Shown here: positions 33,978 to 45,023 of the stretch, piece after piece
Layout: each line of letters starts with the position of its first letter
Position numbering within the stretch: the first letter of the stretch is position 1
Assembly: GCF_011075055.1 (NCBI RefSeq)
Contig: NC_058152.1
Location: forward strand, 8,618,001 to 8,682,000
Length of the DNA stretch: 64,000 nucleotides
Direction: 5' to 3'
From: Mangifera indica
Taxonomy: Eukaryota > Streptophyta > Magnoliopsida > Sapindales > Anacardiaceae
The notes under the pieces: generated by a model
Databases searched by the model: none
Seen by the model: the letters and a program-made list of their open reading frames with translations, nothing else
Told to the model about the DNA's origin: nothing
Translations under genes and position numbers: made by a program

Positions 33978-35181
33978 TGGGTTTATCAAAGGTATTGTGA
34001 AGCAATGAAGAAGTTATCAGATGTGATTTTTGAGCTTTTGGCGATTAGCTTGGGAATAGATCAACTGCACTATAAGAAATTTTTCGAAGATGGGTACTCA
34101 ATCACGAGGTGCAACTATTATCCTCCTTGCAATAATTCAAGCCTCACTATGGGAACTGGCCCTCATAGTGACCCAACAGCCTTAACAATCCTTCATCAAG
34201 ACCAAACTGGCGGCCTTGAAGTTTTTGTAAATGATAAGTGGCAAACAGTCCGACCTCGACAAGATGCCCTAGTCATAAATCTTGGCGACACATTCATGGT
34301 AATCCATTTCTAATGCCCTTTAATTTTATTTTTATTTCTCTCACAAATTAAATTGTGAACTTTGTTATTATTCGTATGAAAATTAAATCAATCAGTTGTT
34401 ATTATAACTTGAGGACACATGCATTTTTTCGTTTAAGGAGGTAGAAAAAAGCTATAGAAGAGACTTCAGGGCACCGCATTAATCATACTTTTTATAAAAT
34501 TAAGATATCAATAAGCTTTTCGAAATGACACAATTGAACAGCAATACTTTCAGCTTGAGGTTTTGAACATTAGCCATAGCTTTATTAAATTTGAAGCCAA
34601 CTTCTTATAACTCCAGTTCTCTCACTTTGAGACTCGTACGCGTTGTAATCTAGTGGTCGCAGCCCGTTCTTTTATTTGTAATGCAAGTGGGTCCTTTAGC
34701 ACGAGCCACTACAAAATTATTTGATAAAGAAATGAGCATAAATTTGTTCAGAAAAAGGTAAGGTAGGAGTTGAATTGTCAAAATGAGACATAATGAATGA
34801 TACAAATATTACATCATCTATGCATCATTCATATAGAAAACGTTATCTGTAAAATTGCTTACTTCATAAAATAAAGGCTTGAGGTATATGTTGGGATGTT
34901 ACACGTAGGCATTATCAAATGGGAAATACAAGAGCTGCCTGCACAGAGCAGTGGTGAACAGTGACAAAGAAAGAAGATCAATAGTGTTTTTTGTGTGTCC
35001 AAAAGGTGACAAAGAGGTGAGGCCCACAGAAGATCTTGTTAACAAAGAAGGGTCAAGGATTTACCCAGATTTCACATGGTCAGACTTGATGGGGTTCACT
35101 TTGAAGCACCATAGGCCTGATGCTGCTACTCTGCCCGCCTTTGTCGAATGGCTTGCATCTTCCAAATCATCTAACTCCTAG
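33206..35181 (+). CDS. GA20ox: Gibberellin 20-oxidase (2-oxoglutarate/Fe(II) dioxygenase), 3 exons
   Basis: Exons 33206-33759, 33977-34298 and 34909-35181 join to 382 codons, the usual length for GA20-oxidases, with GT-AG introns at the family's positions. The enzyme oxidises carbon 20 of GA12/GA53 in several steps to give GA9/GA20 in the cytosol, a key control step in gibberellin synthesis. Visible signatures: 'IPTEFIWP' near residue 40, the GA20ox motif 'LPWKETLSF' near 147-155, 'NYYPPC' 231-236, iron ligands His248, Asp250 and His304, and 2-oxoglutarate-binding Arg314-x-Ser316. 'GDTFM' 288-292 abuts the second intron. No stop or frameshift; all catalytic residues are present. The start could be Met5 (33218). 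This is the one intact gene in the window. Which paralogue it is cannot be told here. Confidence 0.95.
33760..33976 (+). other. Intron 1 of GA20-oxidase
   Basis: 217 bp, GTGAGT donor and TATATAG acceptor, splitting a Gly codon (GG|G). A (TA)n tract fills 33889-33974 right up to the acceptor AG. Confidence 0.92.
33889..33974 (+). repeat. (AT)n microsatellite forming the intron 1 acceptor region
   Basis: About 43 AT units without interruption, ending directly in the AG used as acceptor. There is no ordinary U-rich stretch between it and the exon. Confidence 0.95.
34299..34908 (+). other. Intron 2 of GA20-oxidase
   Basis: 610 bp, donor GTAATC after '...GDTFM', acceptor ACACGTAG before 'ALSNGKYKSCLHRAVV'. 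No nested element recognised inside. Confidence 0.92.
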
Positions 35182-35323
35182 TTGCTTTTGGATGAATTTG
35201 AATCATTTCTATGTCTCTAGCTATGTGAATGTAATTTGGGTTTGTGGCTACTATTATGTAACTCTTATGTTATGTTGTAAGAGTGGTTTTTGTGATCTTG
35301 TACCCAATGTTTTTAGAGTGACA

Positions 35324-35329
35324 AATAAA
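35324..35329 (+). terminator. Poly(A) signal of GA20-oxidase
   Basis: AATAAA about 145 bp after the stop codon, with T-rich and TGTA-containing sequence before it, as plant near- and far-upstream elements have. Confidence 0.55.
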
Positions 35330-35554
35330 TTCTCTACCTAGTGATTTTAGATAAAAAAATTATGTTTATGTTGCCAAAGTTAAACTACATCATTGTTATA
35401 ATTTGGAGAACGGAAAATATCATAGAATGTATAAGGTTTCTAAATTTATCACTTTGATGATAATTTCCACACTTTTTCAGTAAATAAATCTTCAAAGTTT
35501 AAAATAACCTTTTGCCTCCTAAAATGTGACTTAAAAGTTGTTTATGAAACACAA

Positions 35555-37156
35555 TCCTATTGGTTGTCCCTTTCTATGCTCTCTTCTTGTGTGCATAAAA
35601 AGATTAATGCTACTCTAAGGGCCTTTCTTTGGAATGGTGTCAACTTAAATGGGAAGAAAGCTAAGGTGGCTTGAGAGGATATGGTGTTCTGAGGAATGAA
35701 AGTGGAATTAGGCTTATGCAGAGCAAGGATTGGAACAAAGTAGCAATGATGAAGCATATTTGGAAGATTATTAGCAATGATAATCAATCTGTGTAAGTTG
35801 AGTGGGTAGCCTCCATAAGATTGAAGAAAATGAGTATATGGGATATAAGTGCTAACGGTGATAGTTTATGGACTTGGAGAAAACTTCTTAATCTTAGAAA
35901 GGATATGAAGATAAGAAGGAAAAGGATTATCGATAATGGGGAATCCTCCTTTCTTTGGCTTGATAATTAGCACTCAAAGGGGTCGTTGCTTGATAAATAT
36001 GGAAGATTGATCTAGGATATTGGCTTGTTTCTCCATGATAAGGTTAAGAAGATTATGGTTGATGGTGATTGGAGATAGCCTACGTCAAACTCTTTGGATT
36101 TGATAGAGTTAAAAGCTTCCCTTATTTTGGGTCCAATTGGTGGGGAAGACAAATTCGTGTGGCTCTCCCTATCTAAGTGGCAACTTTTCAATAAATTTGG
36201 CTTGGAATGAAATTTGACTTAAGAAAGACATTGTTAATTGGGATCACTTGGTGTGGTTTAATAAGCACTTCCTAAGACATGCATTCTTTGTATGTTTGTC
36301 TATTAAAGGGAGGATAATAACCAAAGATAAGCTTCGGTAGTTTCAAGTTATTTCCAATGACACTTGTGTGCTTTGCAACCAAGAGAAAAAAGACTTGGAC
36401 CTCATTTTCTTCAAGTATGAGTTTATGTCTAGTATTTGGGAGAACATGTTAAGGCTTTGTTGTCATAGATATGTGAACATCCCATGGCTAGAGTATATTG
36501 TTTGTTGCGTAAAAAGTTGAAAGAAGTATAGTCTTCAGAACATTATTTGCAAGCTTGCTCGAGGTGATACCATATACTTTGCTTAGAGGGAAAGAAATAA
36601 CATCATTTTTGGTAATAGAAGGATAAGTATGGACAAAATTATATTGAAGATCAAAGAAGTGGTTTGGGAAAGGGCTTCCCTTTTAAGCAAGATAACAAGG
36701 AAGGATGACAATGAAGACTTAGCAAACAAGTGCAGTCTTTTATGTTATATATTCAAAGATTCTTAGGTGGAATGTTGCTCTTGGTTTTGAGTTGTTTCTT
36801 GTGTGTTTGATTTTCTTCTTGACCCCTATCTTGCTTATAAGGTTGAGATAGTTGTCAAAAGGATGTTTTGTGTTGTTGGTGTGTTTTTTCCTTTTCGGTT
36901 GCTTAAGTTCTCCTTTTGCTTTTGGTTTAGTGTTGTGTGCCCTTATTGTGCTTCTTGTTGTTTTGTGCTTAGGTTATTTGTTGGTATTATGCGTTGTTAG
37001 TTGTTGTTGGCTTTTCTAGTGTTTTGCAAAATTCTTGACTTAACATGGGGGTATGTCTCGTGGTAAGCTTGCCTTGCTCTCCCTCAACGTAGAGGGTTGT
37101 CTCATGGTGAGGCTTTTTTTGGTAGTAATTCATTCTTAATTACTAAAAAAAAAAAA
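35555..37156 (+). pseudogene. LINE D: 5'-truncated, RT end to A-tail
   Basis: Begins inside the end of the RT ('YWLSLSMLSSCVHKKINATL', then 'FLWNGVNLNGKKAKV' near 35630), followed by 'SKDWNKVAMMKHIWKII' (near 35725), a zf-RVT module ('CVLCNQEKKDLDLIFFKYEF', near 36367-36425) and the C-terminus ('RERNNIIFG', near 36587). The 3' UTR ends 'AATTACT' plus 12 A at 37145-37156. The ORF has several stops. It inserted next to, or in the end of, the inverted-repeat element that follows. No convincing target duplication was found. Confidence 0.8.
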
Positions 37157-37949
37157 CTTATTTACTCCTAAGGTTTAATACATGCTCAAATTTTAACCCA
37201 CTAAGTTTTAAAAATCCAAATACTTACCCATTTGTTTTTTTTTTTTAGTAATCAGGGAACCCTGCTTGTATTTTGCTAGACAAACAAACCCAAGGCATAG
37301 TGACCAAACCTATGACTACTGAACCAAATAAGTCAAGGTTTTATAAGCGTAACAGAGACTCAAATCCAAGTCTTTTACCTTGAAAGTTCTAATGTTTCAC
37401 CGATTTTACTAACCCTTAGGGTTTTATATATTAAAATTTGTTGTTCCTATCAGGGGCAAAAATATCATTTAATGATTTTATTTAAAGAAAAAAAAATTAT
37501 CTCTTTTTTCCCACCTTAGTTAAGAAAATTAACAATTTCCCCTAACTTAGTTTTAAAAAGTTACATTTTCACTTCCACTATTTAGGTTTTTCAATTTTAA
37601 GATTAACAATCACCATTCAAAGTTTAAAAACATTGTACTTACACCCTAGAAAATGTATGCTCTCTTTTCAGCAATTGTTCTTTTTGGTGATTCATATTTG
37701 TCACACAGATCTATGTATTGGTCAATGCAAAAATCAGTCAGATGACATCCAGACCTGTGTGACATTGCCTGACAAATTTGTGCCTCAACTAACGCACAAA
37801 TCTATTGCATGGATCTGTGCAATTTATCACAGAGATCTAAGTGACAAATTCGACCATTTCATTCAATTGGGTATTTGGATTTTCAAAACTTAACAGGTGT
37901 GAATTTGGGGATACATTAAACCTTGGTTAGGAATAAGTCTTTTGGCCCA
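37157..37949. mobile_element. Second inverted-repeat (MULE-like MITE) element
   Basis: Terminal regions are inverted repeats of about 60 bp: left 37157-37223 ('CCTAAGGTTTAAT...TAAGTTTTAAAAATCCAAATAC'), right 37871-37949 (its reverse complement with about 20% mismatches). The right end, read inward, is GGGCCAAAAGACTTATTCC, resembling the GGGAGAAGGACTATTTCC end of the MULE at 28172. The left tip is hidden by the A-tail of LINE D. It contains a SINE (37237-37435). The core ORF (37633-37893) matches no known family. Confidence 0.55.
37237..37435 (-). mobile_element. tRNA-derived SINE, single copy
   Basis: Read on the minus strand: a head with box-A-like 'TTAGTAAAATCGGTGAAAC' and box-B-like 'GGATTTGAGTCTC', a body shared with 17581-17880, and the 3' end 'CCCTGATTACT' plus 12 A. 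About 199 bp, flanked by a probable 7-bp duplication ATTTGTT (37230-37236, 37436-37442). Confidence 0.75.
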
Positions 37950-39306
37950 AGTCAAAATTATCATTTTACCTCGCTTAATAACACTTGCTTATAAGACAAC
38001 TTATCGGTACATCTATATATCATAGTTTCAAACTTGAAGAGTTTGTATTTTTGTTCTTTGGTAAGTTCTTGAATGAAAATGGTAAGTTGGAAGATTAAAG
38101 TGTTGTTTTTCCCTAAACCCTAAACTCGAAGAGTTTGTTTGATGAAAGGTATAGAAAATTATCATGCAAATACTAAATTTAAAAAGTTAAGTCTAATCTA
38201 AAATATTCTCCCAATTTGAGATATGAACTATTCCAAATTTTTGTAAACTAGTATATTTATAAAGGAAAATTATAATTTTAAAAATTCACATTCTATAATG
38301 AAAAATCAATTATATAGCAAAAAGAATTTATAAAAAGAAAAGATCTACAACAATGTCAATTTGTTGATAAGATCCTAAAGAGGGGTTGCTGTAATCTTTG
38401 ATCATGGCAACCATCACAAATTGCAATGCGTAGTTTATTAGTAATAAGATTTGCACCAATGAAATGTATAATAAATAATTGGGAAATTCAATTTAAGAAT
38501 GTGAAGAGATAGTAAATATGAATAGGCAGTCAGTTTTTTAATAGGGTTTGATTAGAAATACCAAGATATTACACTTTGATTGTGATTTTGGGTCAAAAGT
38601 GTAAAATAAATGAGTATAAAAAATAGTAAGTTTTGGACAATGTCAAATCTAACTATTTCACTTTTCATAATAAAACAAAAAAATCAAGGTCTGGAGGGTT
38701 CCATCGCATATTCCCTTAAATCAATTGTGCCTCATTCTACTTTAGGGCTTCAACTTGTCAAAAGATGTTCCTATTCATCTAGGGGTAAACATTGTTTGGT
38801 TTGTTATTTTAATTTGAATGATCAATGGTCGAGACTTGTCTTTTTTCTAGGATTGTTTGCAACATTGAGATGATGATCTAATTTCCTTTTGAGCTCAAAA
38901 TCACAAACTCTATGGGTTCATATAAACTGATAGAGAAAGCATCAGTGAGCATAGGGATTGATTTGATTATTTAGAATGTGACCTAAGGAAGGTTCTCTAC
39001 CAAGATAAGGAATTGAAGAATAAATTAGCAGTTGCCAAATTCGGGGTTGAGAATTGATCCAAGGACATGGTTCTTACAAGTCTTCCATGATATTTGGCTT
39101 CATTTCCTAGACTATGAGTTTTCCTTCTTGGTTTAGAGCTATAAGGAGCAAACACAAGAATGGAAGCTAAAGTGTGGAGCATGAGACTTGACCCAATTAT
39201 ATGAGTCCTAAATAGAGTTTTCAAATGAACTACAACTAAAAGAAATCCCCCCTTTTCCAATTCATTAACAACGTGAAATCTATGAGTAAAGATTTTATAT
39301 TACAAA
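37950..39306. other. Unassigned AT-rich sequence
   Basis: Short ORFs at 38610-38873 and 38997-39260 show no family resemblance and no codon pattern. Nothing else was recognised. Confidence 0.5.
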
Positions 39307-39728
39307 TGTGATGATGTTTTTTTTTTTTTTGGTAAATAATAATTTTATACCAAAGAAAGACTATACAAATGGCTTATCTAGGACAAAACCCCTAGATTAA
39401 GCCTAAAACATGCATACCTAGGACAATCCCCAAGGTTATGCTGCAAACACCAAGAACCAATAGAAACCAAATTACAATACATATAAACTCCAAATAACAC
39501 CACTAATACAAAAAAAACAACTAAAAGGACTTCAAACTCAAGAGGATCGAATCTCCCCAAATGACTACATGAAAATCGAATGAGGGATACCCCATTTGTT
39601 GGCAATGAATTCATTTCCACTAGTCTTGTTCACTTTGTTCAAACAAGTCACCCGAACTCTAACACATTCTTTTATGAGCATAACTACTCTCTCTTTCGGT
39701 TGTCCACCTCTTCTTGTGATGATGTTTT
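39307..39728 (-). mobile_element. Short 5'-truncated LINE A-type insertion with 14-bp target duplication
   Basis: The insert (about 39317-39714) is the reverse complement of LINE A positions about 5550-5940: T-run, GGTAAATAATAA, 3' UTR and the last codons of ORF2. TGTGATGATGTTTT occurs at 39307-39320 and again at 39715-39728, a clear 14-bp target duplication. It comes from a LINE that was cut short during reverse transcription. Confidence 0.9.
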
Positions 39729-40846
39729 GTTAAAGGATATGTAATTATTCTTGTTGATTTATTAAGTACAATCTAGAAAATATGTTGGTGAAAACACCCT
39801 AATGGGTAATGTGATCCTAAATGCAAGTAAGGATCTTTTAAAAATTTAAGCACAATTAATAAAATTAACATAAACAATTTTATCAACAAAAATTAATGAG
39901 ATAAAGGGATATATAAATTGCTCAATATTTATAATGGTTTAAACTTTTCTTTTTCAAGTCTTCTATATCCACATTCACAAGTAACTAGCTTAAAGTTTGA
40001 CTAGACTTAAAAATTTTCTTCACATTAGATTTCTGGGACTGGCATTCAAATACAATAGTTGCTACATGATTTCACCCAAAATGATTTAAAAATAAAATTT
40101 AGAGTGTTAAATGCCTCTACAAGGCTAATTTCACAAGTTTAGTACTAGTGTACACTTAAGTGTTCAAGTTTTAAGCATAGTGAGAAAATAAGAGAAGACT
40201 TTGTGAGAAGAAAATGCTCATAGATTGAATTAATGTAGCATTTAACCTTTTGTAGCTTAAAATCACTCCAATTAATAGGTAAAACATGTTGGAAATGCTG
40301 AAAGAGTCGTTGGGTTAAAAATTTCTTAAAAATCACAAGTGCATTAGTGTTCTTGATTCATGATTGGGCATGCTTGGGTAACAAATCTTTGTTTTAAACA
40401 AAGTCAACATTGGCCAGAACCCAACAATTGATTTTTCTTCTCGCACCAAATGTCTAAACAAGCATGCACTTTCTATATATGGTTGCTCTTCTCTTAATAT
40501 GTAAAAGCCTTCTAGAATTCCAAAGTTCTGTATGATAAGAATGAATGATGACTTGAATTGTTGGAATTTTGCTTATGAATTGGGCATGCATTATACTTTG
40601 ACTTGAAAAGTCTTGACTTTGACTTTGACCACACACAATGATGATGAATGTGAAGTCTTTCTCGTAAGTCTTTATGTTTTACCATGCATAGGAATTAAAC
40701 CTTCTTATGAAAGGGCATGCATGAATCTTTGACTTTTTCCCATGTTAACTCCACTTGAATTCAAATTAGGAGGTATGCACAATGACTTCTTCCTTGTGAT
40801 TGGCTTGAAAATGGTCATGAATGGGCATTTAACCTGAAGGCATGGT
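39729..40846. other. Unassigned AT-rich sequence
   Basis: No coding region or known repeat recognised. Confidence 0.5.
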
Positions 40847-41931
40847 TGTTAAAATCGTATTTGATATTTATGGATGTAATTTTATATTAATCATTAATAA
40901 AGGATTTATTGTTATTCAATTCATATTACATTCAATTATATGATTGTATAAATAACATGCGTTCAGAATGGTAGTACTATAATGAGGAGATTAGACGATT
41001 GATCATAGGAACCTTATATACATATTATACGGCTATTTTAGAAACATTTATAACCTCGACATTATAATGAACAAGGGCATGTGTAATAAAGATAGGATTA
41101 TCATAATGTTGAATGACTTTATCAAAAAGTGGTGACAATTCTCATGTGTTGATGTTTTTTATAGATAACTTGGTGTAACACATAAGTGCACATTGTAGAT
41201 ATGTTCATTGGACTAACCAACCAAAAAATATCCATATGGATAGTTGCTCTAGTGTCTATGGAATAAATCCTCTAAACACTACATATGATTTTTTAACTTG
41301 AGGTTACTAAACCGTTTAGTGTAAGGATCAGTATGGTCCATAATTAAGGTAACCATAAAGGCATTGGATAGGACTATGGTTGATTAATAAAAAATTCATT
41401 ATCTCTAAGCACAAGAGAAGATATCTCACATAAAAATATTGAATGACATTTATGACTGCTTAAATCTGTAGCTACAGTGGGATAAGGTCATAACCTAATT
41501 TGTGTTGATCATTAATGTGTATCAGTTTATACTGAAGAACCATTAAGATAAACATATTTCTACGTCTCAACCTCGAGAGCTGCTAATTAATGAAATGATT
41601 GAATTGCATGTAACTATGATATTATAAAAGCTTAAGAGATATTTTTTAACACTCTATCGTTTGAGTGACCATGATGATTTACTAAAGGTCAATTTTGGTC
41701 TATGTCTAAATTTGATCCGAATCCAAATGCTACCAATTTGATAAAGAGCTTATGAGTCACACACATAAAAGAGTTGAATCAAACCTAGAGGCGATAATTA
41801 TTTGTTAACAATCTAGGTATTTAAGGATAAGAGAGGTATTGTTGATAGACTAGGTTTGCCCATTAGGATTGAAAAGACCTAGTTTGACCATGCTTTGACT
41901 AAGTGCATAACCATGCATAAAGCATGTAAAC

Positions 41932-42959
41932 TGGTGCATATTCAACCAAACATGCAACAAGAAACCAAAAATCAAAAACTGTTTTCACTGTTCATGTGGT
42001 ATGAGCAGTTTTTTTGTTCTTGCAGTTTAACCAACCAAATCAACTCCAAATCCAACCGAATTCATTTCATCATAATCACAACACAATGAACTTTCTTTCA
42101 AGCTATGGACGTACACAATTGGAGTAGATTAAGGCAATCAAATTACAAGTAGAATGCAGTGGCAGAAATGGTAATTATGTTACAACTCTCTGCCATAATC
42201 AAAATTAACACACATACACACTCTAATTTGGATTTCTAAGGAAACATAAAGTGTAACCAAGGCATAAAGGAAAGTTCCACCAACCTTGGGGCCTTCCACC
42301 ACCAATCTTCCACCAAGAATGATTGGATAAAGGAAATAAGAAAGAGAGCCAACAAAGCTCCTTCAAGTTTTCATTCCAAAGTAAAAAAACTACATTTTAC
42401 AAAGCATAACCACTTTATATGGGAATAAGTGGTGGCAAGATATATGTGTACATAGCCTTTTAATAAATTAGTTCACCCTAGCCCTTAATTCACTCTAAAC
42501 CACACAAAATAAGCCATGCCATACTTTAAATAAATGCAATAGGACAAAATGTTACTATTATTCCATAAAAAGTGGGCTCTTGTCTTCACCAAAGCTCTCC
42601 TTTCATCCAATTTCGTCCAACTCTCCCAATTGGGCTTTGAACACCTTTTTGGGCTTCAAAATGGAGTGATGGATGGTTGTAACTTCACTTGGGCTTCTCA
42701 AAATGATGCTTGGACGTTTGGACCATTGATGGACTTCAAAAGTTGCACTTTTGGATCAATTGGAGCAAGCTATTCATTTGGACCTTGGGTGGATGTAATA
42801 AGACTATATCCAAAAGTGGTTTTGGGCCAAAATTGAAGGTGGAATGCTTCCTTTGGCTTGGGATTTCTTGGAACTTCATTCTTCCTCGCTTCAAAGGTTG
42901 CATGGAGACTTAAGGATGACTTGGAACCCAAAAATGATAATGGAGCCGCATATACATCA
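41932..42959 (-). repeat. 3' LTR of the Gag-only element
   Basis: 1028 bp, about 99% like 45024-46051. A TATA-like ATATAAAG (minus strand, near 42413-42421) marks a possible promoter. The ORF at 42549-42836 lies wholly in the LTR, repeats at 45641-45928, and is not a gene. Confidence 0.92.
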
Positions 42960-42967
42960 TCCTCCCC
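42960..42967 (-). other. Polypurine tract of the Gag-only element
   Basis: Minus strand GGGGAGGA directly before the 3' LTR's TGATG, in the position used to prime plus-strand DNA synthesis. Confidence 0.6.
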
Positions 42968-44734
42968 GGGTTGAGAAGGATTTGCCTTCAAATCTTCAAG
43001 ATGGCTACCCTCCATTTGCTGACCATTCATAAACAAGCTCTCTTTCTTGACTTCTTTTCCCTTAGTAGCTCTATGAACTTGTTGTGGACTAAGAGGAGTT
43101 AAAGTGATAGTCTTACCATTGAATTTAAAGGAGTAAGTGTTCTTCTTGCCATCATGCTTCACTTCCCTATCAAATTGCCATGGTCTTCCCAACAACAAGT
43201 GACAAGCATCCATAGGAATCACATCACACAAAATCTTATCACTATAATGCTTACCAATGGAGAAGGAAACAAGCACTTGTTTGGCTACTTGGAGGCTGGT
43301 CCCATTGCTCAACCATTAGAGCTTGTACGGTTGAGGATGAGGTATGGTAGGTAATCCAAGTTTTTCCACTAAGGTAGATGAAGCTACATTGGCACAACTT
43401 CCGCTATCTACAATTAAAGAATACACTTTATCTTCAATGGTGCACCTTGATTGGAAAATGTGGAGTCTTTGCTCTTCATGAGGAAGAGGTTTGGCATGCA
43501 ATGCTCTTCTAATCACTAACATCTCTCCTTCATCAGCTCCTTGTAGAATTTCTTCTTCTTCCTTGTTGGCTTCATCACTTTCATGGCTGGAAACTTCACT
43601 TTCTTCTTCTTCTTGAAGAGACTCCTTAATTGCTTGTATCTCTATCAAGGATAAAACTCTCCTATTAGGGCATTCAGCTTGGAAGTGTCCATAGCCTTGG
43701 CATTTAAAGCACTTTTTGTTGGAGAGGTTGGTCTTCACCATATTAGGCTTGTCCTTAGTTGGTTCCACCATTTGTTCCTTGCCTTTCTCCGTGGAAGAAG
43801 AATCAACAACATTTGTGTAGGATGGGGAACCTTTATGGAAGGTAGTTCCCTTGGTAAAAGATATGCTTTTGTTAGATAATGTCCCTTTGGAGAATGACTT
43901 GGAAACCATGGGCTTCATGGTCTTCTTTTGCTTCTCCACTTTAATAGCCAACTTACACACATCTTCAAAAGTGCAATATGGTTGCAATTCTACCATATGA
44001 GCAATGTCTTGGTTTAAGCCACCGATAAATCTTGCAATGGTTTGCTCTTTCACTTCCGGCAGCTCACTCCTCATTAATAGCTTCTCAAACCCCCTTATGT
44101 AATACTCTACTCCATCACTTCCTTGCTTAAGGGTGTGTAGCTTGAGGTAAAGATCTTGTTTATGGTTGTCCGGAAGGAATCTTCTCTTCATAAGCTTCTT
44201 TAGTTTCTCCCAAGATCTCACTCTCTCTTTACCATCCTTTTCCTTTTGCTTCTTAAGATTTTCCCACCACAAGGATGCATAATCCTTGAATTTCAAGATG
44301 GCAAGTTTACATTTCTTCTCATCCGAATAGCCCTTATATTCAAAAACTCTCTCTATAGCATGTAACCAATCAACAAAATCATCCGGACTTATGCTCCCTT
44401 CGAATTCTAGAATTTCAATCCTTAAACCCCTATCATCATCCTTTTCTCTCCTAGGTGGCCTCTCTTGTTCTTCCTCACTTGAATAATCATGAAGCATCAA
44501 TTCCTCCCTATGATGTCTAGGAGGAGGAGGGGAAGCTCTAAGATGTCTTCTTAGTTGATGTAGTTGGGTTAGGTGAGGTGGAGGAGGGGGTATTTGGCTT
44601 TGTGTTGAAGTTTGGGGCTGTGATAAAGCTGTCTGACTTTGAGTGAGGGTCAAGTCTCTCATCATTTGCATTATTTGATTCATTTGGTCCTTAATGGCCT
44701 TAAGTTCTCCTTTGATCTCTTCCTTTAATGCCAT
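42968..44734 (-). CDS. Gag-protease polyprotein of the non-autonomous LTR element
   Basis: From ATG 44734 the frame is open for 472 codons. It has an N-terminal coiled-coil-like segment, a Pro-rich linker, a retrotransposon Gag domain (about residues 110-250, 'ISPDDFVDWLHAIERVFEYK'), a CCHC zinc knuckle 'CFKCQGYGHFQAECP' (near 330), an acidic stretch and the start of an aspartic protease with its 'LIVDSGSCANV' active site. TAA at 43316-43318 stops it, but the same frame goes on through the rest of the protease ('DVIPMDACHLLLGRPW') and runs into the LTR. So it is intact but for one stop, and far better preserved than the other elements. Whether the stop is decay or is read through cannot be told. 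Confidence 0.85.
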
Positions 44735-45009
44735 GTGGGAAAATTCTCAAGGATGAGGAGGTGAGGAAGATGAGGATGAAGTTCTCTTATGGGACATTTT
44801 TGGTAATGGCTAGTAGGTAAAGGTTAATGGTTATAAGTGTTTAAGGGTTGGGGGTGAGTATTGATAAATGTTTAGGTTAAGGAAGGTTTGTGTTTAAGGC
44901 AAATTAAGATTCTGTTAACAGTAATTTTGGAGTGAACAGTGAATTTCGGGGAGGTGAACAGTAGCTCCGAGAGGTAGAAATCAGTCAACAAATCACACAA
45001 ACAACCTAG

Positions 45010-45021
45010 GCTCTGATACCA
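45010..45021 (-). other. Primer binding site of the Gag-only element
   Basis: Minus-strand TGGTATCAGAGC, a perfect match to the initiator-Met-tRNA primer site, two bases from the 5' LTR. Confidence 0.9.
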
Positions 45022-45023
45022 AA

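Noticed and set aside
38610..39260. Two ORFs of 87 codons
   Set aside because: No motif, no flanking signals, lengths expected by chance in AT-rich DNA of this size.
39378..39620. 80-codon ORF on the minus strand
   Set aside because: It is the 3' end of a truncated LINE copy, mostly 3' UTR.
42549..42913. ORF of 95 codons repeated at 45641-45928
   Set aside because: It lies entirely within the LTR pair and is antisense to the element; the duplication is due to the LTRs.
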